Below are positions 52,914-59,778 of a stretch of DNA of 64,000 nucleotides, in pieces. Both the position numbers and the translations under genes were made by a program. Under the pieces are notes generated by a model, which did not search any database, was not told where the DNA came from, and saw only the letters and a program-made list of their open reading frames with translations. Numbering within the stretch: position 1 is the first letter of the stretch; the number at the start of each line of letters is the position of its first letter. This stretch comes from Croceibacterium_B sp035470785 (GTDB lineage: Bacteria; Pseudomonadota; Alphaproteobacteria; Sphingomonadales; Sphingomonadaceae), in contig DATIQN010000042.1 of the NCBI GenBank assembly GCA_035470785.1, positions 1 to 64,000 on the forward strand, written 5' to 3'.

Positions 52914-53474
52914 TCAGCAAGCCCGCATTCGGTCGCCTTGGGCCGAGGCTTCGGCCTCGGCCTCGGCGAAGTCGAGCGCGTAGCGGCGCGCCAGCACCAG
53001 CTCGCCGACCCGCGCGCGGCAGAAGGTCGGGCGGACCTCGCCCGTCTCGCGGAAGCCGAGCTTGCGCAGCACCCGGCCCGAGGTCGGGTTGTCGACGTAA
53101 TGACCGGCAAGCACGCGCCTGCGGCCAAGCGCCCGAGCGACCTCGAGCGCGCCGCGAGCAGCTTCGGTGGCATAGCCCTGCCCCCAGTGACCGCGCGCGA
53201 CCCAGTAGCCGAGCTCGAGTCCATCGCTCTCCTCATGCAAGCCTACGGCGCCGATGATCGGTGCGCCCTTGGCGTCCGGAAGGGTGACCACGAAGCGGGG
53301 CGATTGCGGATCGGCGGGACGGGTGCAGAATTCCTCCGCGTCCGCCATGCGATAAGGCCACGGCGCGCGCGCAAGCATCGCGACGATGCCGGCATCGCAG
53401 ATCGCTTCGTACAGCTCCCGGGCATCTTCCGGGAAAGCGGGCCGCAGAAACAGCCGTTCGCTCCGGTAAAACAT
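52914..53474 (-). CDS. GNAT N-acetyltransferase, RimJ/RimL type
   Basis: A 186-residue acetyltransferase of the GNAT fold. It has SERLFLRPAFPEDARELYEAI, LELGYWVARGHWGQGYATEAARGALEVA with the acetyl-CoA loop, and NPTSGRVLRKLGFRETGEV. This is the RimJ/RimL ribosomal-protein acetyltransferase pattern, though many members have other targets. The ATG at 53474 follows GGGAGTGAAGG; the longer upstream frame is non-homologous. It lies downstream of the rplU-rpmA terminator and is a separate unit. Confidence 0.86.
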   Translation of the reverse strand: MFYRSERLFLRPAFPEDARELYEAICDAGIVAMLARAPWPYRMADAEEFCTRPADPQSPRFVVTLPDAKGAPIIGAVGLHEESDGLELGYWVARGHWGQGYATEAARGALEVARALGRRRVLAGHYVDNPTSGRVLRKLGFRETGEVRPTFCRARVGELVLARRYALDFAEAEAEASAQGDRMRAC

Positions 53475-53547
53475 CACCTTCACTCCCTCGGGCCCCCGCG
53501 CGCGCCCATTGGCAGGCGTGCGTGACGGTCTTGTTGCGAGGGAGACT

Positions 53548-53578
53548 AAAAAAGGGAGACGGGGCGGCCCCATCTCCC
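53548..53578 (-). terminator. Rho-independent terminator of rplU-rpmA
   Basis: On the minus strand GGGAGATGGGG pairs with CCCCGTCTCCC (one G-U), followed by TTTTTT. It lies about 68 bp after the rpmA stop. Confidence 0.85.
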
Positions 53579-53618
53579 TCGACTTGCCGGATTTTTCGCC
53601 CGGCAGGGCCATCCTGAT

Positions 53619-53641
53619 GGATGACCCTGTGCTGGTCATCC
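53619..53641 (-). other. Stem-loop just after rpmA
   Basis: GGATGACC and GGTCATCC form a perfect 8-bp stem with a 7-base loop, 4 bp after the rpmA stop and with no T run. It could protect the 3' end of the mRNA or be a processing site. Confidence 0.45.
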
Positions 53642-53645
53642 GATG

Positions 53646-53915
53646 TTATTCGGCGGCTTGCGCCATAATGTCGACCGACACGTACTTGCGGCCGAGCTTG
53701 CCATCGTGGAATCGCACGCGGCCGTCGGTGAGCGCAAAAAGGGTGTGGTCCTTGCCGAGGCCGACGTTGGCGCCCGGGTAGACGCGGGTGCCACGCTGGC
53801 GCACGAGGATATTGCCGCCGACCACTTCCTGGCCGCCGAACTTCTTCACGCCGAGGCGACGGCCGGCTGAATCGCGACCGTTGCGCGAGCTACCGCCTGC
53901 TTTTTTATGTGCCAT
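53646..53915 (-). CDS. rpmA: 50S ribosomal protein L27
   Basis: An 89-residue L27. It begins MAHKKAGGSSRNGRDSAGRRLGVKKFGGQ, the flexible N-terminus that reaches the peptidyl-transferase centre, and continues with GGNILVRQRGTRVYPGANVGLGKDHTLFAL. There is no N-terminal cleavable extension of the Firmicute type. It is 16 bp downstream of rplU and ends with a terminator. Confidence 0.97.
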   Translation of the reverse strand: MAHKKAGGSSRNGRDSAGRRLGVKKFGGQEVVGGNILVRQRGTRVYPGANVGLGKDHTLFALTDGRVRFHDGKLGRKYVSVDIMAQAAE

Positions 53916-53931
53916 CTCGAACTACTCCGAC

Positions 53932-54519
53932 TTACTTCTTCGGGGCGGGCTTCTTGGCCGCCGGCTTCTTCGCGGCAGGCGCCTTGGCAGCCGCAGGTTT
54001 CTTTTCCGTTGCAGCCTTCTTGGCCGCGGGCTTCTCGTCGGCCTTGGCGGCAGTGGCGGCCTTCTTGACCGGTTCCGCCTTCTGGGCCTTCGTCTCCAGC
54101 TTCGTGTCGACGCCCTTGGCCGGCTCCGACTTCTCAGCCTCGTGCGCCTTGGCGGCCTTCGCCGGCGCTTCGGCCTTGGGAGCGGCTTCCTTCTTCGGTG
54201 CCGCTGCCTTCTCGATCTTCGAATCGCCGACTTGGACGATGCGCAGCAGCGTCAGCTGCTGGCGGTGCCCGGCCTTGCGGCGATAGTTGTGCCGGCGGCG
54301 CTTCTTGAACACCGTGACCTTCTCGCTCTTCGCCTGGGCGATGATTTCAGCCGCGACCTTGATCTTGGCGACGTCCTTGAGCTCACCGCCGTCGCCGGCG
54401 AGAATCACATCGCCGAGGTCGATCGTGTCGCCGGCGTTGCCCGCCAGCTTCTCGACCGCGATCTTGTCTCCGGCGGAGACCCGATACTGCTTGCCGCCCG
54501 TGCGCACGATTGCGAACAT
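53932..54519 (-). CDS. rplU: 50S ribosomal protein L21 with long Lys/Ala/Pro-rich tail
   Basis: A 195-residue L21. The normal domain occupies residues 1-103 (MFAIVRTGGKQYRVSAGDKI ... VFKKRRRHNYRRKAGHRQQLTLLRIVQV). From about residue 104 a tail of over 90 residues consists of repeated Lys-Ala-Pro-Glu words (AAKKPA, AAPKKEA), resembling a histone H1 tail. Similar but usually shorter tails occur in other sphingomonad L21 proteins. The tail is in frame and conserved in codon style, so it is not a misread. It is first in the rplU-rpmA operon. Confidence 0.96.
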   Translation of the reverse strand: MFAIVRTGGKQYRVSAGDKIAVEKLAGNAGDTIDLGDVILAGDGGELKDVAKIKVAAEIIAQAKSEKVTVFKKRRRHNYRRKAGHRQQLTLLRIVQVGDSKIEKAAAPKKEAAPKAEAPAKAAKAHEAEKSEPAKGVDTKLETKAQKAEPVKKAATAAKADEKPAAKKAATEKKPAAAKAPAAKKPAAKKPAPKK

Positions 54520-54576
54520 GGTTACACCTGATCCATTCGTTTAGACTGCCGCCTTGCCGGTATCGGCGCGAACGAC

Positions 54577-54601
54577 AAAAAAGGGCGCCCAGCCGGGCCC
54601 C
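54577..54601 (-). promoter_or_regulatory. Terminator-like hairpin in the rplU leader
   Basis: On the minus strand GGGGCCC and GGGCGCCC parts fold into a GC-rich hairpin followed by TTTTTT, 58 bp before the rplU start. As a -35/-10 pair lies upstream and no minus-strand gene ends here, an attenuator is likely. Confidence 0.5.
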
Positions 54602-54613
54602 GAAAGAGCGACG

Positions 54614-54642
54614 CCGTTAGGCGATGAGGTGGTGGCTGTCAA
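54614..54642 (-). promoter_or_regulatory. Candidate rplU-rpmA promoter
   Basis: Minus strand TTGACA (54642-54637), 17 bp, TAACGG (54619-54614). The -35 is perfect for the housekeeping factor, the -10 weak. It faces the leader hairpin and rplU. Confidence 0.45.
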
Positions 54643-54713
54643 CACGGCGCGCAAGCCATTTTAGGTGCTTGGCGGCTGGAAAGGCCCGTCCGTTGGGGCT
54701 AAGCGCCAGGTCG

Positions 54714-55208
54714 ATGAACCGGCACACTCTCGTCGTCCCTCTCATAGCGGCCCTGGCCGGATGCGCCAGCGCGCAGAGCGCGTACCCCAGCCTGGCGATC
54801 CGTCCGGCGGAGCGCGCGAGCGGCACGATGCAACCGCCCCCAGTCGAGCCGGTCCTGACGCCTCCGACGCAGCCGACGCTTGACCGGCTATCGCAACTGA
54901 CCGCCGACGCCGATGCCGATCATCAGGCATTTCTCGGGCAAGTGGCCAGCACGCGTGCGACGATCTCAGCGGCGCGCGGTGCGGCGATCGGCGACGATTC
55001 GTGGGCCCGCGGCGAGGCCGCCCTCGCCGACGTGCGCGCAGCGCGCAGCAAGACGATGGTCCCGCTGGCCGATCTCGACCGCATGTTCGTCGATGCGGGG
55101 ACGCAAGGCGAAGCGACCGACCGGGTCGGCGCGGCACGCGACCATGTCAACGGCCTGCTTGCAGCGGAGGACGTTACCGTGGCCGAGCTGTCGGCCAACC
55201 TGCCCTGA
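54714..55208 (+). CDS. Putative lipoprotein of unknown function
   Basis: A 164-residue protein starting MNRHTLVVPLIAALAGCASAQ, a lipoprotein signal with lipobox ALAGC (Cys17). The mature part begins with a proline-rich linker (MQPPPVEPVLTPPTQPTLDRL) and then is helical (ADADADHQAFLGQVASTRATISAARG ... ADLDRMFVDAGTQGEATDRVGAARDHVNGLLAAED). Family unknown. The ATG at 54714 lies 90 bp inside a longer open frame whose extra residues are not signal-like. It probably sits in the periplasm, anchored to a membrane. Confidence 0.7.
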   Translation: MNRHTLVVPLIAALAGCASAQSAYPSLAIRPAERASGTMQPPPVEPVLTPPTQPTLDRLSQLTADADADHQAFLGQVASTRATISAARGAAIGDDSWARGEAALADVRAARSKTMVPLADLDRMFVDAGTQGEATDRVGAARDHVNGLLAAEDVTVAELSANLP

Positions 55209-55210
55209 CC

Positions 55211-55251
55211 AAAAAGCCCTGCACGCGGGGCGGACGGGCCCCGCGTGCAGG
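55211..55251 (-). terminator. Strong terminator hairpin between convergent genes
   Basis: CCTGCACGCGGGGC (55218-55231) pairs perfectly with GCCCCGCGTGCAGG (55238-55251). On the minus strand it is followed by GCTTTTT, so it ends the membrane protein gene. The plus-strand lipoprotein gene ends 2 bp before it and may use it too. Confidence 0.85.
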
Positions 55252-55271
55252 TGAGGGATGCTCTTTGGCCG

Positions 55272-55703
55272 CTAGCGGACGATCGCGGCGATGAGCACCG
55301 TCGCGATGCCCCACAGGAAGATCAGGACCGGCAGGATCAGCACCTGCACCGTCGCGTCGCGGGCGTTGGTGCGGCCATATTCGGTCGCGATGCCCTCGGC
55401 GCGAAAGCCGCTCCAGCTTTTCGATGCCTTCCGGCTGCCGGGCGCCATCCGCACCCAGATCGCCGGGACGCCGAAGATGGCGACGATCGAAAGCACGATC
55501 ACCGCCATCGGCAGGATCAGCTCGGGATTGCCGAAGCCGATCGCGGTGACGCCCATGAAGCCGAGAAACAGCGCGACGCTCAGCGCATAGAGCGCGGTCG
55601 GCAACTCGAAGCTGCGGTCGACCACCGTCGGCGGCAACAGCGCAGCTTCGGAGTGCACGATCGCCTTTTCGGCGACGGCTTGGCGAGTAACGCGTTCGGC
55701 CAT
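55272..55703 (-). CDS. Membrane protein of unknown function behind an FNR-type box
   Basis: A 143-residue protein with an N-terminal cytosolic part of about 33 residues and three membrane helices (about 36-57, 61-82 and 118-141). A positively charged loop between helices 2 and 3 has RMAPGSRKASKSWSGFRAEG. I do not recognise the family. It is monocistronic with a strong terminator. A perfect TTGAT-N4-ATCAA box lies about 60 bp before its ATG, and its ribosome site lies in a hairpin. This implies control by an FNR/FixK-type regulator, that is, by oxygen limitation. Confidence 0.75.
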   Translation of the reverse strand: MAERVTRQAVAEKAIVHSEAALLPPTVVDRSFELPTALYALSVALFLGFMGVTAIGFGNPELILPMAVIVLSIVAIFGVPAIWVRMAPGSRKASKSWSGFRAEGIATEYGRTNARDATVQVLILPVLIFLWGIATVLIAAIVR

Positions 55704-55710
55704 CGAAATC

Positions 55711-55730
55711 TCCTGTCTGTCGAGACAGGA
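55711..55730 (-). promoter_or_regulatory. Hairpin covering the ribosome site of the membrane protein gene
   Basis: TCCTGTCT and AGACAGGA form a perfect 8-bp stem with a four-base loop. The 3' arm contributes AGGA of the Shine-Dalgarno AGGAGA, 7 bp before the ATG. It could mask the ribosome site. Confidence 0.5.
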
Positions 55731-55755
55731 TTAGGCGAGCCCGCGGCGGCCCTGT

Positions 55756-55769
55756 TTGATTCAGATCAA
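55756..55769. promoter_or_regulatory. FNR/FixK-type binding site
   Basis: TTGATTCAGATCAA matches the consensus TTGAT-N4-ATCAA exactly. It lies between the moaE stop and the divergently read side of the membrane protein gene, centred about 60 bp upstream of that gene's ATG. Confidence 0.75.
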
Positions 55770-55779
55770 AATGTGGAAA

Positions 55780-56226
55780 CTACGAAGTCCAGCGCTCCAG
55801 GTCTGCGTGATCTTCCGGGCGCGGGTCGATCCAGCGCCATTGCCCGGCGCGCTTTTCGCGCTTCCAGAACCAAGCGTCGGACTTGAGGTGATCCATAGCG
55901 AAGTCGACCGCCTGGATGGCATCGCGGCGATGGCGGGCGGCGGCCGAGACGAGCACGATCGGCTCGCCCGGACGCATCTCGCCGACGCGATGGGCGATGA
56001 GGATGCCCATCAGGTCGAACCGGGCGAACGCCTGCTCGGCCAGATCGTCCATTCCCGCCAACGTCAGCGGTTCGTAGTGCATGAGTTCGAGTGCCTCGAC
56101 GTCGTCGTCGCCGCGCACTTCGCCGACGAAGGTGCAGACCCCGCCGAGCCCCGGATGCGCGTTGGTGAAGGGGCCGACGAGCTGGCCGGGCGTGAACGGC
56201 TCGGTGAGCAGGCGGACGTCCTTCAC
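55780..56226 (-). CDS. moaE: Molybdopterin synthase catalytic subunit
   Basis: A 148-residue MoaE, the large subunit that adds sulfur from MoaD to precursor Z. It shows GGVCTFVGEVRGDDDVEALELMHYEPLTLAGM, GILIAHRVGEMRPGEPIVLVSAAARHRRDAIQAVDFAMDHLKSDAWFWKREKR-type sequence with the catalytic lysines near the end. It is 3 bp after moaD in the order moaA-moaD-moaE. Confidence 0.95.
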   Translation of the reverse strand: MKDVRLLTEPFTPGQLVGPFTNAHPGLGGVCTFVGEVRGDDDVEALELMHYEPLTLAGMDDLAEQAFARFDLMGILIAHRVGEMRPGEPIVLVSAAARHRRDAIQAVDFAMDHLKSDAWFWKREKRAGQWRWIDPRPEDHADLERWTS

Positions 56227-56229
56227 GCC

Positions 56230-56472
56230 TCAGCCTCCGCTAACGGGCGGCAGCAGCGCCACCTCGTCGCCGTCATTCGCCTGCAGTGCGGCCTTGTCGG
56301 CCAGCACCGAACCATTGACCGCCAGCTTAACCTTGTCGCCGGAAAGCCACTCGCCGAGATCGTCCTTGAGTTCATCGACCAGCGCAGTCCAGTCGAGCGG
56401 TCCTTCGACGGCTCGCTCGGGCGCGCCCGCGAGGTCGGCCAGCTTGCCGAGGAAAACCAGCCTGACCGTCAT
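56230..56472 (-). CDS. moaD: Molybdopterin synthase sulfur-carrier subunit
   Basis: An 80-residue ubiquitin-like MoaD ending in the Gly-Gly (79-80) that is thiocarboxylated. The sequence MTVRLVFLGKLADLAG ... VKLAVNGSVLADKAALQANDGDEVALLPPVSGG is complete. It starts 2 bp after the moaA stop. Confidence 0.95.
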   Translation of the reverse strand: MTVRLVFLGKLADLAGAPERAVEGPLDWTALVDELKDDLGEWLSGDKVKLAVNGSVLADKAALQANDGDEVALLPPVSGG

Positions 56473-56474
56473 GC

Positions 56475-57476
56475 TCAGCCGCCGGTGAGCGACATGTGCC
56501 GCGGCTGCGCCGGAGCGGCCCCGCGCTCGATGGCGAAGTGGTGCCGCTCGGGCTTGATCCGCATCGCCTCGTCGAGCGCGGCGGCGACATTCTCGTCGGG
56601 CGCATCGGAACGCAGCGCGGCGCGCAAGTCGACTTGTTCGGCGCCCCCGAGGCAGGCATAAAGCTGGCCGGTGGCGGTCACGCGCACGCGGTTGCAGCCG
56701 GCGCAGAAATTGTTGGTCAGCGGGGTGATCAGGCCGATCCGGCCGCCGGTTTCGGCAACGTCGAAATAGCGCGCGGGGCCGCCCGACCGATGCTCGGACG
56801 AAGTAAGCATCCAGCGCGCGTCGAGCGCGTCCTTCACCGCCGTCAGCGGCAGGTAATGGTCGATCCGCTCGCCGTCGACCTCGCCGAGCGGCATGACCTC
56901 GATCAGCGTGACCTCGTGGCCGTTGGTGTGCGCCCATTCGACCAGGAACGGGATCTCGTCCTCGTTCAGGCCTTTCAGGGCGACGGTGTTGAGCTTGACC
57001 TTCAGGCCCGCGTCCTTCGCGGCGGCGATCCCGCGCAGCACGTCGTTCAGCCGGTCGCGGCGGCTGAGCTGTTCGAACAGCGCGCTGTCCATCGTGTCGA
57101 GCGAGACGTTGATCCGCCGCACGCCCGCGCCGAACAGGTCTTCGGCAAACTTTTCGAGCTGGGTGCCGTTGGTGGTGAGCGTCAGCTCCTCCAGCCCGTC
57201 GCCGAGCTTGCGGCCGATCGCGCGAATCAGCTCGATCACGTCGCGCCGCACCAGCGGTTCGCCGCCGGTCAGGCGGATCTTGGTCACGCCGCGGTCGGTG
57301 AAGGCGAGCGCGAGCTTGTGCAATTCCTCGAGGCTGAGCACGTCCTTGCGCGGCAGGAACTGCATCGCCTCGGGCATGCAGTACGAACAGCGCAAGTCGC
57401 AGCGGTCGGTCACAGACAGCCGCAGATAGCTGATCCGGCGGTTGAACGCGTCGACAAGAGGGGTGGTGCAACTCAT
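56475..57476 (-). CDS. moaA: GTP 3',8-cyclase
   Basis: A 333-residue radical-SAM enzyme, first in molybdenum cofactor synthesis. The SAM cluster is C26-x3-C30-x2-C33 (CDLRCSYC). The second cluster is in NNFCAGCNRVRVTATGQLYACLGG, and the essential C-terminal Gly-Gly (332-333) is intact. TGGEPLVRRD and SLDTMD are also typical. The moaA-moaD-moaE operon lacks moaB/moaC here. Twin 20-bp repeats lie 120-160 bp upstream. Confidence 0.96.
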   Translation of the reverse strand: MSCTTPLVDAFNRRISYLRLSVTDRCDLRCSYCMPEAMQFLPRKDVLSLEELHKLALAFTDRGVTKIRLTGGEPLVRRDVIELIRAIGRKLGDGLEELTLTTNGTQLEKFAEDLFGAGVRRINVSLDTMDSALFEQLSRRDRLNDVLRGIAAAKDAGLKVKLNTVALKGLNEDEIPFLVEWAHTNGHEVTLIEVMPLGEVDGERIDHYLPLTAVKDALDARWMLTSSEHRSGGPARYFDVAETGGRIGLITPLTNNFCAGCNRVRVTATGQLYACLGGAEQVDLRAALRSDAPDENVAAALDEAMRIKPERHHFAIERGAAPAQPRHMSLTGG

Positions 57477-57598
57477 GGGGCCATTCTGGGGCTTGAGGCA
57501 GGCAAACTCAACGCATTCCGGCTTGGCGGGCGATTCGTTCAGCTTTCAGGGCCCGTTCCTGCTGAAGTTGACAATAGTCACAGGGTCCATGGGGATAT

Positions 57599-57636
57599 GT
57601 CGGCTTTCCCGCAAATCTGTCGCTTTTCCCGCAAAA
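57599..57636. repeat. Twin 20-bp direct repeats upstream of moaA
   Basis: GTCGGCTTTCCCGCAAATCT (from 57599) is followed directly by GTCGCTTTTCCCGCAAAATG, with the shared core TTTCCCGCAAA repeated with period 20. They lie in the 236-bp gap before moaA and may bind a regulator. Confidence 0.5.
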
Positions 57637-57712
57637 TGTTTCGCTTCGTGGGCCGCGGCGAATGTCATGCCTTCGGCAAAGCAGATCGGCTGCGTGTAGG
57701 ACAGCGCCAAGT

Positions 57713-58015
57713 TCAATCTACCGCCAGCAGTTGCCCGGTGATCCCCGGGGCTTGCCCCAGCCAGGCCACGGTTTCGGCAATCGCCCCTGCGTCGTCGCCG
57801 GCCACGGCGTTGATCCGCCTCGGGGTAGCCTCGCGAGCCAGATCCTGGATTGCGGCCAGGCGCCACCCGCGATGGTTATAGGGTGCTGCCGGAAAGACCA
57901 GGACCAGGTCGTCCGTCCCCGCGCGGGCTCGCGGCAACCATTCGGCGTGGAAGACCGCTGCGGCATCGAGCGCACTTTCCGGCAGCCCCGCGATCTGCAG
58001 CACCGCCTGCCCCAT
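57713..58015 (-). CDS. Rossmann-like small protein of unknown function
   Basis: A 100-residue protein resembling the end of a short-chain dehydrogenase. It has VLVFPAAPYNHRGWRLAAIQDLAREATPRRINAVAGDD and WLGQAPGITGQLLAVD, the usual SDR C-terminal phrase, but no cofactor-binding N-terminus and no catalytic Tyr-x3-Lys. It may be a decayed or a minimal domain. Its ATG shares an A with the folB stop (TGATG), so it is cotranslated with folB, as in other sphingomonads. Confidence 0.72.
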   Translation of the reverse strand: MGQAVLQIAGLPESALDAAAVFHAEWLPRARAGTDDLVLVFPAAPYNHRGWRLAAIQDLAREATPRRINAVAGDDAGAIAETVAWLGQAPGITGQLLAVD

Positions 58016-58386
58016 CAGCGCCGCTCGCGCGTCAGCGTGATGCCAATCTTTTCGTCCGCCTCCGACAGCGCCAGCTTGACGATCTTGACGCTGACTTGTT
58101 CGACCCGGGCGTCCTGCACGAACAGCGTGTCGCAGACATGTTCGGCGACCGCCTCGATCAGCTTGAAGTGCGTGTCGGGTCTCAAGGCCTCCGAGGCGGC
58201 AAACTTGAGGTCCATGTAGTTCTTGCTGGCGTCGAGCGAGGTCTCGGGCTCGTAGCGCGGCATGGCCTTGAGCTTGACGCGGATGGTGAAGCGCAGCGGC
58301 TGCGGGCGGCCGGTTTCTTCGGAATAGATCCCCGTGTGCACCATGTGCTCAAAGTCGGCGATTTCGAGGAGAAGGTTGTCGGCCAT
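58015..58386 (-). CDS. folB: Dihydroneopterin aldolase
   Basis: A 123-residue FolB-type aldolase of folate synthesis. It has DFEHMVHTGIYSEETGRPQPLRFTIRVKL, followed by SLDASKNYMDLKFAASEALRPDTHFKLIEAVAEHVCDTLF and VSVKIVKLALSEADEKIGITLTR. The order of strands and the EAVAEH motif fit the family. I chose the ATG at 58386; an ATG at 58452 would add 22 residues. Confidence 0.88.
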   Translation of the reverse strand: MADNLLLEIADFEHMVHTGIYSEETGRPQPLRFTIRVKLKAMPRYEPETSLDASKNYMDLKFAASEALRPDTHFKLIEAVAEHVCDTLFVQDARVEQVSVKIVKLALSEADEKIGITLTRERR

Positions 58387-58471
58387 TTCGCGGGTCCCTT
58401 GTCCGACGCGCCGATGGCAGCGAAGTGCGGCGATGTCCACAGAAGTGGACATGCCGCGATTATCTCGGAAA

Positions 58472-59632
58472 CTAGCTGTTCGCGGCGAACGAAGCCTCAT
58501 CAAGTAGCATTGCAAGCGGAAGGCTTGCCGCAAGAACTGTTCCGGGAGAAGCGCGGTGGATGGTCAGCCGGCCGCCGAGTTCGCGCGTCCTTGAACGCAT
58601 CCCTTGCAAGCCCACGCCAGGGTTCAGGTCGGCCGGAATACCGCGGCCGTTGTCCGCCAGTATGACGTGCATCGTCCGTTTGCGGGCAATCAGCTTAAGC
58701 GTCAGCTCGCTCGCGTGGGCATGCCGGAGAACGTTGGAGAGCCCCTCCTGCACCATGCGGTAGATCGCGTGCTCGACTTCAGGTGACCCGACTTCGCAGT
58801 CACCCTCGATCGTAAAGCTCGTTTCGAGGCCCGCCCGCTTGCCGAAGCCTTGGACCAACCCGTGCAACGCATCGAGCAGACCAAGCCGCTCGAGTTGCGG
58901 CGGATGGGCGAGAAACGAAACCGACCGCAACTCTTTCTGCGCTTCAAGCAGGAGTCCTTCCATGTCGGCGATCACTTCGACTGCCACCACGTCGGACTTG
59001 ACCTGTTTGAGCCGTGCGAGCGACAGGCTCAAGCCGGCGAGGAGTTGCAAACTCGAGTCGTGGAGCTCGCGCCCCATCCGGCGCCGCTCCTCTTCCTGGG
59101 CTTTCATTATTTTGCTGCTGAAGCCGTTCCGCATCCTGCGCAATTGCATCAACTCGGTGACGTCGTAACGCGTCACACGGATGTATTCCCGGCCCGCGAC
59201 GGTCATGAGCGCGAACCTGACTTCGAATTTCTTACCCGCCTGACGCCCGCCTGCCTCGTAGACAGTCCTGAACGAAGTGCGTTTCCGCTGCCTCAACTCC
59301 TCAACGGCGCCGATCACCATCTGGGCCGGGCGGTAACCCTCCCCGGCGATCTTGTTGAGTTCGTCGTGGTAATTGTTGCCGGGTTTGAAGTCTGAAAAGC
59401 CGTTCAGGTCGGTCGTCCGCTTCCATGCATCGTTGACAGCCAGGATGGTCCAGTCATCGGCGTCGATAAGCGCGGCTTGTTGAGTCAGCCCATCGAGAAG
59501 CTGCTGGAAGATTCCCACGTCTCCGGCCTGAGGAATGAATGCTGGACGGCGCTTTGAGGCGGTTACGCTCCCTGCTTTAACCGCGAGAGGCCCATGATAG
59601 CCCCGTTGATTCGCCAGATTCTGAGACCTCAT
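58472..59632 (-). CDS. Orphan soluble histidine kinase (PAS + HisKA_3)
   Basis: A 386-residue cytosolic sensor kinase of the NarX/LiaS-type family. A PAS domain (about 38-160) covers LLDGLTQQAALIDADDWTILAVNDAWKRTT and the motif RVTRYDVTELMQ. A HisKA_3 dimerisation box EEERRRMGRELHDSSLQLLAG contains H191. The HATPase domain shows AIYRMVQEGLSNVLRHAHAS, DNGRGIPA and GVGLQGMRSRTRELGGRL. No membrane helix and no NarL-type response regulator is adjacent, so it is an orphan. CTGAG repeats lie 40-70 bp before the start. Confidence 0.9.
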   Translation of the reverse strand: MRSQNLANQRGYHGPLAVKAGSVTASKRRPAFIPQAGDVGIFQQLLDGLTQQAALIDADDWTILAVNDAWKRTTDLNGFSDFKPGNNYHDELNKIAGEGYRPAQMVIGAVEELRQRKRTSFRTVYEAGGRQAGKKFEVRFALMTVAGREYIRVTRYDVTELMQLRRMRNGFSSKIMKAQEEERRRMGRELHDSSLQLLAGLSLSLARLKQVKSDVVAVEVIADMEGLLLEAQKELRSVSFLAHPPQLERLGLLDALHGLVQGFGKRAGLETSFTIEGDCEVGSPEVEHAIYRMVQEGLSNVLRHAHASELTLKLIARKRTMHVILADNGRGIPADLNPGVGLQGMRSRTRELGGRLTIHRASPGTVLAASLPLAMLLDEASFAANS

Positions 59633-59673
59633 GTCACCCCCGGATCAGAGCTCCACAAGCTAAGCGGGTATAT

Positions 59674-59702
59674 CTGAGTGATCGCTCAGTAGATTTACTG
59701 AG
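59674..59702. promoter_or_regulatory. Three CTGAG half-sites upstream of the histidine kinase
   Basis: CTGAG (59674), CTCAG (59685) and CTGAG (59698) form two overlapping inverted repeats. The second, CTCAGTA/TACTGAG, is perfect over 7 bp. They lie between the kinase start and the rRNA methyltransferase 3' end, so they can only regulate the kinase gene. Confidence 0.5.
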
Positions 59703-59778
59703 ACGTCAGATCATGCCTCGATGCTGTTGCAATCGGGTGACTTGGGCACCTGTTCAGTCAGGTTTATCCTGCTCCGCG

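Noticed and set aside
57713..58015. A fragment of a broken short-chain dehydrogenase
   Set aside because: There is no trace of the missing N-terminal half on either side, and the gene is coupled to folB, so it looks like a small protein in its own right.
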